Shown here in pieces: positions 1 to 8,023 of a stretch of DNA of 26,110 bases (positions within the stretch are counted from its first letter, which is position 1; every line of letters begins with the position of its first letter). The notes under the pieces are model-generated. The model searched no databases and had not been told where the DNA came from. It saw nothing but the letters and a program-made list of their open reading frames with translations. Origin of the DNA: Anaerolineales bacterium UBA6663 (GTDB lineage: Bacteria; Chloroflexota; Anaerolineae; Anaerolineales; UBA6663); assembly GCA_002455335.1 (NCBI GenBank), contig DKKP01000224.1, forward strand, positions 1 to 26,110, in the 5' to 3' direction. The position numbers were made by a program, and so were the translations under genes.

Positions 1-694
1 TGCCGGCCAGAAGGCCGGTCAGCGCGGCCGCCTCGGCGCTCACCACAGTGGTGGCGGCCGGCGACTCGGTCACCGTGGGCAGCCACGCGCGCGGGATCTC
101 GAGGGCCGCGAGCATCTCGTCGGACCAGGCCCGCGCGCCGACGTCGAACAGCGAGGTGCCCGACGCATCGGAGACGTCGCCGAAGAAGCCGCCGCTCAAC
201 TTGTAGCGGACGTAGTCCTTAGGCAGCAGCACTGTCCCGATGCGCGCGTAGTTCTCGGGCTCGTGTTCTTTGACCCAGGCGATCTTGGGCGCCGTGAAGC
301 CGGTCAGCACCGGGTTGCCGGTGAGCGCGATGACGCGTTCGGCGCCGACCCGCGCCGTGATCGCGCGGCATTGCTCGGCCGTGCGCTGGTCGTTCCAGAG
401 GATGACCGGCCGAACCAACTTGCCGTGCGCGTCGAGCGTCACCAGGCCGTGCATCTGGCCGGTGAGGCCCACACCCACGATGTCACTGCCGCTGAGGCCC
501 GCCTGGGCCAGCGCCGCGCGGATGCTCTTCACCGTCGCGTCCCAGAAGAGCTCGGCCGATTGCTCGGTCCAGCCCGGTCGGGGCGTCTCGTACGGATACT
601 CCGCCGCGGCCACTGTCACGACCTTTCCGCGCTCGTCGATGACGAGCGCCTTGGTCGCCGTGGTCGAGGTGTCGATGCCGAGCAGGTACTTCAT
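1..694 (-). CDS. xylB: Xylulokinase, N-terminal part (cut by window edge)
   Basis: Phosphorylates D-xylulose to xylulose 5-phosphate in the cytoplasm, the second step after XylA. 231 N-terminal codons are visible; the rest, including the expected catalytic Asp region, lies beyond position 1. The start fits the FGGY kinase fold: GIDTSTTATKALVID (first phosphate loop), GLTGQMHGLVTLD and VILWNDQRTAEQ, both typical of xylulokinases rather than glycerol kinases, then LTGNPVLTGFTAPKIAWV and LPKDYVRYKLSG. The ATG at 694-692 follows an AAGGAG ribosome site (complement of 700-705) that overlaps the TAA stop of xylA, so the two genes are probably translationally coupled. It is the last visible gene of a minus-strand operon xylR-F-G-H-A-B. 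I am confident of the family; L-ribulokinase is unlikely given the xylA neighbour. Confidence 0.93.
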   Translation of the reverse strand, partial: MKYLLGIDTSTTATKALVIDERGKVVTVAAAEYPYETPRPGWTEQSAELFWDATVKSIRAALAQAGLSGSDIVGVGLTGQMHGLVTLDAHGKLVRPVILWNDQRTAEQCRAITARVGAERVIALTGNPVLTGFTAPKIAWVKEHEPENYARIGTVLLPKDYVRYKLSGGFFGDVSDASGTSLFDVGARAWSDEMLAALEIPRAWLPTVTESPAATTVVSAEAAALTGLLAG

Positions 695-703
695 GGCCAC
701 TCC

Positions 704-1870
704 TTAGCGGACGCCCAGGAGCACCTCGATGGTCAGTTGATCGAGCCGCTCGTAGGGCAGCCCGCGCAGCGCCAACGAAGCGGGTTGCAGGTCCCGGCTC
801 TTGAGCGCCGCGGCCTTTTCGGTCGAGTAAGCGCCGGTCAGCGGGGCGAGCGAGCCGTCGTCCGCGTTGATCTCGGCCACGAGCGCCTGGATGTCGGGAT
901 CGGCGTTCCAGCGCGCGGCCTTCTCCTTGAGGATCAGATACGTGCGCATGCAACCGCGCGCGAAGTCTTTGACGCCCTCGTAATCCTCGGTGCGGTACGC
1001 GTGCGCGTCAAAATGCCTGGAGCCGTTGTACTTCACATCCTCAAGGAATTTGACGAGCAAGAACGCGTTCTTGGGGTTGACGGCCCCGAAACGAAAGTCT
1101 TGATCGTAGCGGCTTGGGTTCTGGTCATTGAGGTCGATGTGGAAGAGCTTGCCGGCATCCCAGGCCTGCGCCACGCCGTGCAGAAAATTGAGCCCGGCCA
1201 TGGTCTCGTGCGCGACCTCGGGGTTGACGCCGACCATCTCGGGATGATCGAGCGTGTTGATGAAGGCCAGGGCATGGCCGACCGTGGCGAGGTAGATGTC
1301 GCCGCGCGGCTCGTTGGGCTTCGGCTCGAGCGCGAATTTCAGATCGTACTTCTGATCCTTCGCGTACCCGCACAGGAAATTCAAGGCCTCTCGGAAGCGC
1401 TTGCCGGCCTCGACGGGGTTCTTCGTCGCATCGCTCTCTGTGCCCTCGCGGCCGCCCCAGAAGACGTAGACCTTCGCGCCGAACTCGACGCCCAGATCCA
1501 TCGCCTTCATGGTCTTCTGCAGGGCATAGGCGCGCACCTTGGGGTCGTTGCTGGTGAAGGCGCCGTCCTTAAAAACAGCGTCGCGGAACAGGTCGGTGGT
1601 CGCCATCGGGACGACCAGCCCTGTCTCGTCCAGGGCTTTGCGGAAGTCTTTCTTGATGGCCGCGGCCTCGGCCGGCGTGGCATCGACCGGGATCAGGTCG
1701 CTGTCGTGATAGTTGACGCCGTACGCGCCGACCTCGCCGAGCAGCCTGACGAGATCGGCCGACGACTTCGGATCGCGCACCGGGCCGCCGAACGGGTCGC
1801 GGCCGACGCTGCCGACAGTCCACAGGCCAAAGGTGAACTTGTGCTCGGGCAGGGGTTGGAAATTGGACAT
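704..1870 (-). CDS. xylA: Xylose isomerase, short (class I, actinobacterial-like) type
   Basis: Converts D-xylose to D-xylulose with two divalent metal ions. The protein has 388 residues, the length of the Streptomyces-type class rather than the ~440-residue E. coli type. All classical positions are present: His55 in NYHDSDL, Trp138 in VFWGGREG, Glu182 and Lys184 in [11 protein letters not shown], Glu218 and His221 in [11 protein letters not shown], Asp246 in FHIDLNDQ, Asp256 and Asp258 in SRYDQD, and Asp288 in FDAH. From memory, each is one residue above the Streptomyces numbering, so the alignment is nearly gap-free. The frame stays open upstream to 2005, but the ATG at 1870 is chosen because it has a GGAG site six bases upstream and starts at the family N-terminus ([12 protein letters not shown]). 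It lies 64 bp after xylH and 9 bp before xylB. Confidence 0.97.
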   Translation of the reverse strand: MSNFQPLPEHKFTFGLWTVGSVGRDPFGGPVRDPKSSADLVRLLGEVGAYGVNYHDSDLIPVDATPAEAAAIKKDFRKALDETGLVVPMATTDLFRDAVFKDGAFTSNDPKVRAYALQKTMKAMDLGVEFGAKVYVFWGGREGTESDATKNPVEAGKRFREALNFLCGYAKDQKYDLKFALEPKPNEPRGDIYLATVGHALAFINTLDHPEMVGVNPEVAHETMAGLNFLHGVAQAWDAGKLFHIDLNDQNPSRYDQDFRFGAVNPKNAFLLVKFLEDVKYNGSRHFDAHAYRTEDYEGVKDFARGCMRTYLILKEKAARWNADPDIQALVAEINADDGSLAPLTGAYSTEKAAALKSRDLQPASLALRGLPYERLDQLTIEVLLGVR

Positions 1871-1891
1871 GGGTTTCTCCGAAGGGGGATC

Positions 1892-1910
1892 CGCCGCGCC
1901 TGGCGCGGCG
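1892..1910 (-). other. Short G+C-rich hairpin in the xylH-xylA gap
   Basis: CGCCGCGCC (1892-1900) and GGCGCGGCG (1902-1910) are exact reverse complements around one base, so the RNA can fold a 7-bp stem with a CCTGG-type loop. It lies between the xylH stop and the xylA ribosome site. No U-tract follows it, so it is not a strong terminator. It may affect mRNA processing or xylA translation; this is inference. Confidence 0.5.
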
Positions 1911-1934
1911 AGCTCCATGAGAATGGCGAATGCG

Positions 1935-3158
1935 TTACGAGTCGTTGCGTTTGAGATAGACGTCGAGCAGCACGGCGAAGACCAACACCGAGCCCTTGAT
2001 GACATAGGTCAGCGCGGGCGGCGCGTTGAGCATCTGCAGACCCGTGCTCAGGCTGGCCATGATCAGGCCGCCGATCATGGCCCCCGGGATCGTGCCCACG
2101 CCGCCCAGGGTCGACGTGCCGCCTAAGATCGCGCTGGCGATCACGTCGAGTTCGTAGCCGCCGCCGGCGCCGATCGTGCCGTAGCCGACGTACGAGGCAA
2201 GCACGACGCCGGCCACGCCGCACAGGAAGCCCATCAACACAAAAATCAGAAAGATGTTGCGCTTGATGCTGATGCCCGAGAGCCGCGCGGCGTCGCGATT
2301 GCCGCCGATCGCATAGGCGTAGCGCCCGAAGCGCGTGTTGTTTGAGACGTAGGTCACCACGACCGCAATCAGGGCGAGCAGCAATACCGGATACGGGATG
2401 CCCGGGGCGATGCTATAGGAGTTCACCACGCCGACATAAACGACCAGCAGGACGGTGTAGGCCGCGATCTTGAGTACGTCGACGGTCAGCGCGGGCAGGG
2501 GGAAGCCGTAACGGCGCTTGTTGCGTCGACCGTTGAGCATGTTGAAAACCAGAAAGGCCGCGATCACTGCCACGAGGCCCCAACTCAGCTCAGCGGGCAA
2601 ATAGCCCTGGCCGATCTCCGAGAAGACGGGCTGGTTGGCCGGGATGGTCTTGCCTTCGGTCTGCAACAGCACAAGCCCCTGGAGGATGAACAGGCTCCCC
2701 AGTGTGACGATGAAGGCCGGCACCCGCAAATAGGCGATGATGTAGCCCTGCGCGATGCCCCATAGGGTGCCGACGCTCAGGCCCACGATGACTGAGCTGA
2801 TTGCCGCCAGCGCCGGTTGGTCCGGGAAGACCGTGGTCCAGGTGTTGGCCTGCAAATAGGCGACGATCACCGAGACGTACCCGGCCAGCCGACCGACCGA
2901 CAGGTCGATGTTGCCCGTCACGATCACGAGCACCATCCCGGCCGCCATCAGCGATGTCACCGACATCTGCCGGAACAGGTTTGAGATGTTCTGCGGCGAG
3001 ACGTAGCTGCCCTCGGTCGCGACCGCGAAGTAGCCCCAGATCGCGACGAGCGCCACGATCATCGTGTAGGTCTGGAAGTCCTGTCTGAACCGCCGCGTGA
3101 GGCCCGAGAGAAGCGTCTTTTGCGGTTGAGCGGGTTGAGTCACGGTTGAATTCGACAT
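1935..3158 (-). CDS. xylH: Xylose ABC transporter permease (XylH type)
   Basis: Membrane subunit of a CUT2-type monosaccharide importer. The protein has 407 residues with many hydrophobic segments (for example [63 protein letters not shown]). The cytoplasmic coupling segment [16 protein letters not shown] and the conserved tail [19 protein letters not shown](V)GTIPGA are typical of the RbsC/XylH/MglC family. The frame is open to 3275, but the ATG at 3158 is taken because a GAGG-type site precedes it and the upstream part overlaps xylG as low-complexity His/Gly/Pro sequence. The 32-bp gap after xylG and the xylF/xylA neighbours make xylose the likely substrate. A ribose or galactose permease cannot be excluded from sequence alone. 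Confidence 0.93.
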   Translation of the reverse strand: MSNSTVTQPAQPQKTLLSGLTRRFRQDFQTYTMIVALVAIWGYFAVATEGSYVSPQNISNLFRQMSVTSLMAAGMVLVIVTGNIDLSVGRLAGYVSVIVAYLQANTWTTVFPDQPALAAISSVIVGLSVGTLWGIAQGYIIAYLRVPAFIVTLGSLFILQGLVLLQTEGKTIPANQPVFSEIGQGYLPAELSWGLVAVIAAFLVFNMLNGRRNKRRYGFPLPALTVDVLKIAAYTVLLVVYVGVVNSYSIAPGIPYPVLLLALIAVVVTYVSNNTRFGRYAYAIGGNRDAARLSGISIKRNIFLIFVLMGFLCGVAGVVLASYVGYGTIGAGGGYELDVIASAILGGTSTLGGVGTIPGAMIGGLIMASLSTGLQMLNAPPALTYVIKGSVLVFAVLLDVYLKRNDS

Positions 3159-3190
3159 GCCTGCCTCTTCTTGGCGTCCTCGTGGCCGGC

Positions 3191-4708
3191 TCAGGCCAGG
3201 CCCGTGGCCAGGGTCATGATCCGTTCCTGTGTGGCCTCGCGGGTGTCCAGGGTGCCCTGCGAACGGCCCTGCCACATGACCATCACCCGATCGCTCATGC
3301 CGAGCACTTCCTCAAGCTCGCTCGAGATCATGATGATCCCGATCCCGCGCTCGGCCAGCGCGTTCATCAACTTGTAGATCTCGTACTTCGCGCCGACATC
3401 GATGCCGCGCGTTGGGTCATCCATGATCAGGATCTGCGGGTTCGAGAGCAGCCACTTGGCCATGACCACTTTCTGCTGGTTCCCGCCGGAGAGCGAGCCG
3501 ACCGCCACCTGCACGCTGGGCGCCTTGACGGCCAGGTCCTGGGCCATGCGTGTGCTGGCCGCCAGTTCGCTGTCCTCGTCGACAGCCAGCGACCCGCCGA
3601 ACTGGCCCAGATTCGCGAGCGAGATGTTCCTCACGATCGACTGCGGCAGCACAAGGCCGAAGCGTTTACGGTCCTCGGGCACAAGCCCGAGCCCGTGCCG
3701 CATCGCCGCCTGGCTGCCCTTGATCTGCACGGGCTTCCCATCGAGTTTGACGGCGCCGCTCGTGACATTCGCGAACTCGCCAAAGAGCGTCATCACAAGT
3801 TCGGTCCGGCCGGAGCCCATCAGCCCGGCGATGCCCAGGATCTCGCCTTTGCGGAGCGCAAACGACACACCCTTGAGCACTTCGCGGCCCGCCCACTCGG
3901 CGTGTAGATCCTGCACTTCGAGGATCACGTCGCCGGGCTGGCGCGCGCCGCGTGGGAAGCGCTCCTTCATCTCGCGCCCGACCATCAAGCCCACCACCTT
4001 CTCCGGGGTGAGCTCGGCTGTGGGCTGCGAGCTCACGACCTTGCCATCTCGCAGCACAGTCAACTGATCGGTGATGCGGAAGAACTCGTTCATCTTGTGC
4101 GTGATGTAGATGCAGGTCACGCCGCGCGCCTTGAGCGTCTGCAAGATCTCCATCAGCCGGTCGATCTCGACCTCCGACAACGCGCTTGTCGGTTCGTCGA
4201 GGATCAGCACCTGGGCGTCCTCGGAGAGCGCCTTGGCGATCTCGGTCATCTGCATCTGGCCAATGCCCAGGTTGCGCACCACATCTTGCGGGCGCACGTC
4301 GAGCCTGTACTTCTCAAGGATCGAGCGGGTTTCCGAATGGAGCCTATCCCAGTCGATCGAGCCGCGCTCGACAGGCTCGCGGCCGAGAAAGATATTCTCG
4401 GCCACGGTCATCGCCGGCACCAGGGTCAGCTCCTGGTAGACGATGGCGATCCCTTCGCGGACGGCCGCCTGAATGGCGCTGTTCTGCAACTTGAGTTCTT
4501 TGCCGTTGTACAGCACAGTGCCGCTATAAGTGCCGTAGGGGTAGACGCCGGCCAGGATCTTCATCAGCGTCGACTTGCCGGCCCCGTTCTCGCCGCACAG
4601 GCCGTGGATCTCGCCCCGTTTCACTTTGAAGCTGACGTCGCTCAAAGCGGTGACGCCCGGAAACTCCTTGGTGACGTTGCGGAACTCGAGGATCGTGTCT
4701 TCGCTCAT
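3191..4708 (-). CDS. xylG: Xylose ABC transporter ATP-binding protein, tandem ABC domains
   Basis: Energises the XylFGH importer from the cytoplasmic face. The 505-residue protein has two ABC domains. The first has Walker A GENGAGKST (39-47), a signature-like NLGIG (146-150) instead of LSxGQ, and Walker B VLILDE (167-172). The second has a degenerate Walker A GLMGSGRT (295-302), a good signature LSGGN (406-410) and Walker B ILIMDD (426-431). Degeneration of the second P-loop is normal for CUT2 sugar importers. The residue after the second Walker B Asp is Asp where most ATPases have Glu, a mild oddity. It starts 89 bp after xylF with an AGGTG ribosome site. Length, order and neighbours fit XylG; RbsA or MglA are the alternatives. 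Confidence 0.94.
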   Translation of the reverse strand: MSEDTILEFRNVTKEFPGVTALSDVSFKVKRGEIHGLCGENGAGKSTLMKILAGVYPYGTYSGTVLYNGKELKLQNSAIQAAVREGIAIVYQELTLVPAMTVAENIFLGREPVERGSIDWDRLHSETRSILEKYRLDVRPQDVVRNLGIGQMQMTEIAKALSEDAQVLILDEPTSALSEVEIDRLMEILQTLKARGVTCIYITHKMNEFFRITDQLTVLRDGKVVSSQPTAELTPEKVVGLMVGREMKERFPRGARQPGDVILEVQDLHAEWAGREVLKGVSFALRKGEILGIAGLMGSGRTELVMTLFGEFANVTSGAVKLDGKPVQIKGSQAAMRHGLGLVPEDRKRFGLVLPQSIVRNISLANLGQFGGSLAVDEDSELAASTRMAQDLAVKAPSVQVAVGSLSGGNQQKVVMAKWLLSNPQILIMDDPTRGIDVGAKYEIYKLMNALAERGIGIIMISSELEEVLGMSDRVMVMWQGRSQGTLDTREATQERIMTLATGLA

Positions 4709-4727
4709 GGCTCACCTGACCCGGGCG

Positions 4728-4764
4728 GCCCACCGCGTCCGGCGTTTTGCCGGGCGCGGTGGGC
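4728..4764 (-). promoter_or_regulatory. Hairpin after xylF, without U-tract
   Basis: Arms 4728-4743 (beginning GCCCACCGCG) and 4749-4764 (ending CGCGGTGGGC) pair over 16 positions with one wobble and a five-base loop. The hairpin starts 33 nt after the xylF stop and ends before the xylG ribosome site. No run of U follows on the minus strand, so it is more likely a 3'-end stabiliser or partial attenuator that favours the binding protein over the membrane subunits, as known for other binding-protein operons. The function is inference. Confidence 0.75.
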
Positions 4765-4797
4765 GCTTCGATCACGGGGGCGCCGAACGCCGTGCCC

Positions 4798-5940
4798 TTA
4801 AGGCTTGGGCGGGCGGTCGTTCTCCGGGATGTCACGGTACACGTCATCGTACGCCTGGAACTCCGACTTGACCACCAGGTCGTAGACGTTGTCTTTGTTC
4901 ACCTGATCGACCGGCAGGAACAGCGAAGGGACGTCGCCGGTCTTGCTATCGTCGTTGGTCAGCTCGGCCATGGTGTACGACTTCAGCTCGGGCACGGTCG
5001 TGCCGGTGAGCAGGGCGTCCATCAGATCGACGGCCTCAGGCACCAGGTTGCGGATGTCCTTGAGGATGCTGACGGTCAGTTCGCCCTTGACGATGCTGTT
5101 GCACCCGTCGGCTGTGGCGTCCTGACCCGAGATCGGGACGGAGCCGGCAAGGCCCTGGGCCTTCATCGCCTGCAGGGCGCCGAGCGCGGTGCCGTCATTG
5201 GAGGCCACGACCGCATCGATGTCGTTCTGCTGCGCGGTGAGGATGTTCTCCATGATCTTCTGGGCGTTGGCGGCGTCCCAATTGTCGACCCACTGATCGG
5301 CCACGACCTCGATGGTGCCGTTGTCGACGTAGGGCTGCAGCACCTCGTCCTGGCCCTTGCGGAACAGGATGGCGTTGTTGTCGGTCGGCGAGCCGCCCAG
5401 CTTCACCAGGCGCACCGGCCCGTTGGCGGCCACGTCCCAGTTTTCGATGTCAAGCGCGGTCAGCACGCCCTGAGCTTGCTGCCGCCCGACTTCGACGTTG
5501 TTGAACGACAGGTAGGCCGCGATGTTGGCCGACTTGATCAGCCGGTCGTAGGCGAGCACCTTGACGCCAGCCGCGGCCGCCTTGTCCACCGACGTCGCCG
5601 CTGCGTCGCCGTCCTCGGCGACGATGATCAGGCCTTTGACGCCCTGGGCGACCATGTTGTCGATCTGGTCGTTCTGCAGCTTGACGTCGTGGTTGGCTTC
5701 CTGCACCACGACTTCGTAGCCTTTGGCCTCGAGCAGGGCCGTCATCTGGTCGGCCTCGATCTTCCAGCGCTCGGTCGCGAAGTCCGAGAACGACAGGCCG
5801 ATCTTGATTGTGTCCGCTGCGGCCGGGGCCTGAGTGGCCGCCGGGGCCGGGGTGGCAGCTGGGGCGCAGGCCGCGATCAAGCTGGCGGCTGCCACCATCG
5901 AAATGAGTTGATAACCGATGCGCGATAACGTGCGTTTCAT
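4798..5940 (-). CDS. xylF: D-xylose-binding periplasmic-type lipoprotein
   Basis: High-affinity solute receptor for the XylGH importer. The 380-residue protein starts with a lipoprotein signal (positive MKRTLSRIGY, hydrophobic core, lipobox LIAAC with Cys25) followed by an Ala/Pro/Thr linker to about residue 43. The mature part is periplasmic-binding type 1 and matches XylF hallmarks in order: FATERW, LAYDRLI, YLSFNNVEVGRQQAQ, GSPTDNNA, VVASNDGTALGAL and PISGQDA. ATG 5940 has an AGGAGGA site; the frame is open further upstream but without family similarity. It lies 85 bp downstream of xylR and I see no convincing separate promoter in that gap, so transcription probably comes from the xylR promoter region. 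The substrate assignment is strong because xylA and xylB follow. Confidence 0.95.
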   Translation of the reverse strand: MKRTLSRIGYQLISMVAAASLIAACAPAATPAPAATQAPAAADTIKIGLSFSDFATERWKIEADQMTALLEAKGYEVVVQEANHDVKLQNDQIDNMVAQGVKGLIIVAEDGDAAATSVDKAAAAGVKVLAYDRLIKSANIAAYLSFNNVEVGRQQAQGVLTALDIENWDVAANGPVRLVKLGGSPTDNNAILFRKGQDEVLQPYVDNGTIEVVADQWVDNWDAANAQKIMENILTAQQNDIDAVVASNDGTALGALQAMKAQGLAGSVPISGQDATADGCNSIVKGELTVSILKDIRNLVPEAVDLMDALLTGTTVPELKSYTMAELTNDDSKTGDVPSLFLPVDQVNKDNVYDLVVKSEFQAYDDVYRDIPENDRPPKP

Positions 5941-6025
5941 GAATGTCCTCCTGATCAGCGCGATTGCCGTAGTTGATTGGCTTCGATAAGACTCTGGTGG
6001 GGTATGGCAACGCTCCCTTCTGAGA

Positions 6026-7282
6026 TCAGCGACGGGCCGCGCCGGTCGGGGGCGCAACAGCCTCGGCCCGCGTCACTTCTAGCGGTTGCGAGAGGATGCG
6101 GTGAAAGATGGACGCGACCCCGCCCATCACGCTCGCTTCAGTGCCGTAGGTGGCAACAACGATCTCGGTCTTGTCACGCGACGCGCGGAGTGCGCGGCGT
6201 TCCACCTCGGCAGTCAGGCTCGGCATCAGGAACGCGTGGCCCTGGCACAGAGCGCCCCCAAGCACGACGCGTTCGGGATTGAGGGCGTTGATCAAGTTGG
6301 CCAGCCCGATCCCAAGATATCGACCCGTTTCAGCAAGCGCATCGCGGGCGACGCCGTCGCCGGCGCGAGCAGCATCCACCACATCCGGCACAGTCAGGCG
6401 GCCCCAATCGCCGCCGCACGTCGTCGTGAGCGTCGATGGCCGTCCGCCCTCGACCGCCTCACGCACCCGGCGGAAGACGGCCCATTGGCTGACAAACGTC
6501 TCCCAACAACCGAAGTTGCCGCAATTGCACTGCGCGCCGTTGGGATCCATCGTCATGTGGCCGACTTCGCCGGCAAAGCCTGCTGCGCCGGGCAGTACCT
6601 CGCGGTTGAGCACGATCCCGCCGCCAAGGCCGATTCCGGCGCTCACATACAGGACGAAGTTGACACCGCGCGCGGCGCCGAAGTAGCTCTCGCCCAGCGC
6701 CGCAAGGTTTGCCTCGTTGGCGACCTCGATCGGCATTTTGAACTTGCGCTGCAGCCGGGCCTTGAGTGGCACATCCGCCCAGCCCAGATTGGGGGCGAAG
6801 AGCAAGGTGCCGGCTGTCACGTCGACCAGGCCAGGCACGCCCAGGCCCAGGCCGAGCAGCCGCATGCCCTGGGCGTGCGCATACTGACACGCATCCTGCA
6901 GGACGGCGTCCAGCAGGTCGAGCACGACCTCCTGACGTTCGCGCGGCCGCGTCGTCTCCCGGCGCCGCCAGACCACGTCGCCCGAGAAGTTCGTCAAGAT
7001 GACGAGGACGAAATCAACACCGATCTCGGCGCCGATGATGTAACCGGCCCGCGGGTTGAGGCTCAGCCGAATGGCGGGCCGACCGATGTCGCCGACGTCG
7101 GTCCCGCTCTCGTGGACGAAATCCGACTCGAGCAACTCGCGGACAAGGCTGGTGACGGTCGCCTTGTTGAGCCCCGTCAATTGGGCCAGATGGGTTCGCG
7201 AGAGTGGGGCGTCACGCCGCAGATACTCCAGGATGAGGGCGATATTCAACTCCCTCATATGGGTGTGGTCCACATTGCGCAT
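6026..7282 (-). CDS. xylR: ROK-family xylose-responsive repressor
   Basis: Likely repressor of the xyl operon, released by xylose or a glucose/xylose signal. The 418-residue protein has an N-terminal winged HTH (about 10-65; ILEYLRRDAPLSRTHLAQLT then NKATVTSLVRELL) and a ROK sugar-kinase-like domain. The latter shows GLGLGVPGLVD, VANEANLAALGE, GIGLGGGIVLN, EVGHMTMDPNG and the zinc motif CNCGNFGCWE, the classic ROK signature. As in other XylR repressors it keeps the fold while serving as a sensor. Start: the ATG at 7282 has a weak AGGG site; an in-frame ATG at 7258 (MRELNIALIL) is an alternative. It heads the operon, and the gap upstream contains two sites like known XylR operators, so autoregulation is expected. 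Confidence 0.9.
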   Translation of the reverse strand: MRNVDHTHMRELNIALILEYLRRDAPLSRTHLAQLTGLNKATVTSLVRELLESDFVHESGTDVGDIGRPAIRLSLNPRAGYIIGAEIGVDFVLVILTNFSGDVVWRRRETTRPRERQEVVLDLLDAVLQDACQYAHAQGMRLLGLGLGVPGLVDVTAGTLLFAPNLGWADVPLKARLQRKFKMPIEVANEANLAALGESYFGAARGVNFVLYVSAGIGLGGGIVLNREVLPGAAGFAGEVGHMTMDPNGAQCNCGNFGCWETFVSQWAVFRRVREAVEGGRPSTLTTTCGGDWGRLTVPDVVDAARAGDGVARDALAETGRYLGIGLANLINALNPERVVLGGALCQGHAFLMPSLTAEVERRALRASRDKTEIVVATYGTEASVMGGVASIFHRILSQPLEVTRAEAVAPPTGAARR

Positions 7283-7323
7283 GACGTTTCAACCCTGACG
7301 GTGCCCAACCCTAGGACGTGCCC

Positions 7324-7352
7324 GATAGTTTGTTTAGATAATCAATTAAAAG
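7324..7352. promoter_or_regulatory. Candidate XylR operator 1
   Basis: The AT-rich segment contains TAGTTTGTTT (7327-7336), identical as I recall it to the half-site of Bacillus xyl operators, followed by a weaker inverted half ending TCAATTAAA. It lies 42-70 bp upstream of xylR in a strikingly AT-rich patch of a G+C-rich window. Assigned as operator by family knowledge of ROK XylR; not proven. Confidence 0.55.
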
Positions 7353-7387
7353 CATGGTATCCTATTTTTCGGCGGAGTCAATATGAT

Positions 7388-7406
7388 CGTTTGTTGGTAA
7401 ACAAAA
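7388..7406. promoter_or_regulatory. Candidate XylR operator 2
   Basis: TTTGTT (7390-7395) and AACAAA (7400-7405) form a perfect inverted repeat with a four-base spacer GGTA. Its left half repeats the GTTTGTT of the site at 7327, 60 bp away, giving two similar operators flanking the divergent xylR/tatA start region. TATAGT at 7407-7412 just after it could be a -10 element for tatA, but no good -35 matches it. Confidence 0.55.
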
Positions 7407-7471
7407 TATAGTCGGGTCGGCGTCGCCTGGCGCCCGCATGGTGAACCCGACTCATTCAAGGAGTGACCGAC

Positions 7472-7624
7472 ATGCCTGGACTCGGACCCGTCGAACTGAT
7501 CGTGATTCTGGTGATCGTTCTGCTCATTTTTGGTGCTGGCCGATTGAGCCGTATCGGTGGAGAGCTGGGCTCGGCCATCAAAGGTTTCCGGGAAGCTGTG
7601 AAGCCCGAAGACGATAAGCCCTGA
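7472..7624 (+). CDS. tatA: Twin-arginine translocase subunit TatA/TatE-like, 50 aa
   Basis: TatA oligomers form the translocation path for folded proteins carrying RR signal peptides. This 50-residue protein has the whole pattern: a short N-terminus with a polar residue (Glu8), a transmembrane helix ([12 protein letters not shown], 9-20), the FG hinge (20-21) and an amphipathic helix [20 protein letters not shown] (24-43), comparable to the family FGxxKLPELGxxLGxxIREFK. The tail is short and charged, near the minimal TatA length. The ATG has an AAGGAG site eight bases upstream. It is divergent from xylR and shares its regulatory gap. No tatC or tatB lies nearby. The next plus-strand lipoprotein with an RR motif is encoded at 9227, which suggests a functional link (inference). 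Confidence 0.88.
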   Translation: MPGLGPVELIVILVIVLLIFGAGRLSRIGGELGSAIKGFREAVKPEDDKP

Positions 7625-7945
7625 TTTGCGGCGAGCGCACCGCGTCGTCCAGCATCGCGGATTCGGGCCAGAACCGAGGTCTGCCCCTCGCGGCCGCTCC
7701 AAACCCAGCGTGCGCCGGTTGGAAGAGCGGCGTCCGCTCCAGATGCCGTGGAATCGCACGGCATGTTGCCCGGGACGCGCCATGCTGCGCCGAAATCTAC
7801 GCGGCTCGGTCGGGCCGTCTGGCGCGCGGTGGCTGAAGGGATCGCCGGACGGACCACCTCGTTTGGGTGACGCGAACCCCGGCTCTGGCCATTCTGAATC
7901 TAAGCCGACAAACAAGCTCTTGAAAGACCAATCGAAAACTCGCTC
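7625..7945. other. Spacer without recognisable gene
   Basis: About 320 bp between tatA and the lacI promoter. Open frames exist on both strands but their translations are rich in Arg, Pro and Ser without family features or ribosome sites, so I regard them as chance. It holds one small inverted repeat, ATGCCGTG (7743-7750) and CACGGCAT (7757-7764), with a six-base loop and no U-tract. No terminator with a T-run follows tatA directly. Confidence 0.5.
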
Positions 7946-7973
7946 TTGACAAGGGTGAAAAGCTGCCAATAAT
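7946..7973 (+). promoter_or_regulatory. Sigma70-type promoter of the first lacI-family gene
   Basis: A perfect -35 TTGACA (7946-7951), a 16-bp spacer and -10 AATAAT (7968-7973, five of six consensus bases). The predicted transcription start falls near 7980, directly before the operator-like repeat. Confidence 0.75.
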
Positions 7974-7980
7974 GACTGTT

Positions 7981-8010
7981 ATCGTTCCCGGAAACAATAC
8001 CGGAAACGAT
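7981..8010. promoter_or_regulatory. CCGG-centred LacI-family operator region
   Basis: An 11-bp inverted repeat (7981-7991 against 8000-8010, one mismatch) brackets eight bases. Within it lie two CCGG-centred elements: GTTCCCGGAAAC (7984-7995, palindromic except one pair) and TACCGGAAAC (7998-8007). LacI-family operators are typically such palindromes with a central CG. The position at the predicted transcription start suits autorepression by the protein encoded at 8024. Confidence 0.65.
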
Positions 8011-8023
8011 TTCCTACGGACCC

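Noticed and set aside
263..1954. 563-codon open frame on the plus strand
   Set aside because: Antisense to xylB and xylA, both of which show intact catalytic motifs; composition is that of a shadow.
7402..7412. TATAGT at 7407-7412 as a tatA promoter -10
   Set aside because: No acceptable -35 at 16-18 bp upstream; kept only as a remark under the operator entry.
7626..7949. 107-codon plus-strand frame after tatA, and minus-strand frames in the same interval
   Set aside because: Low-complexity Arg/Pro/Ser translation, no ribosome site, no similarity to any family I know; treated as non-coding.
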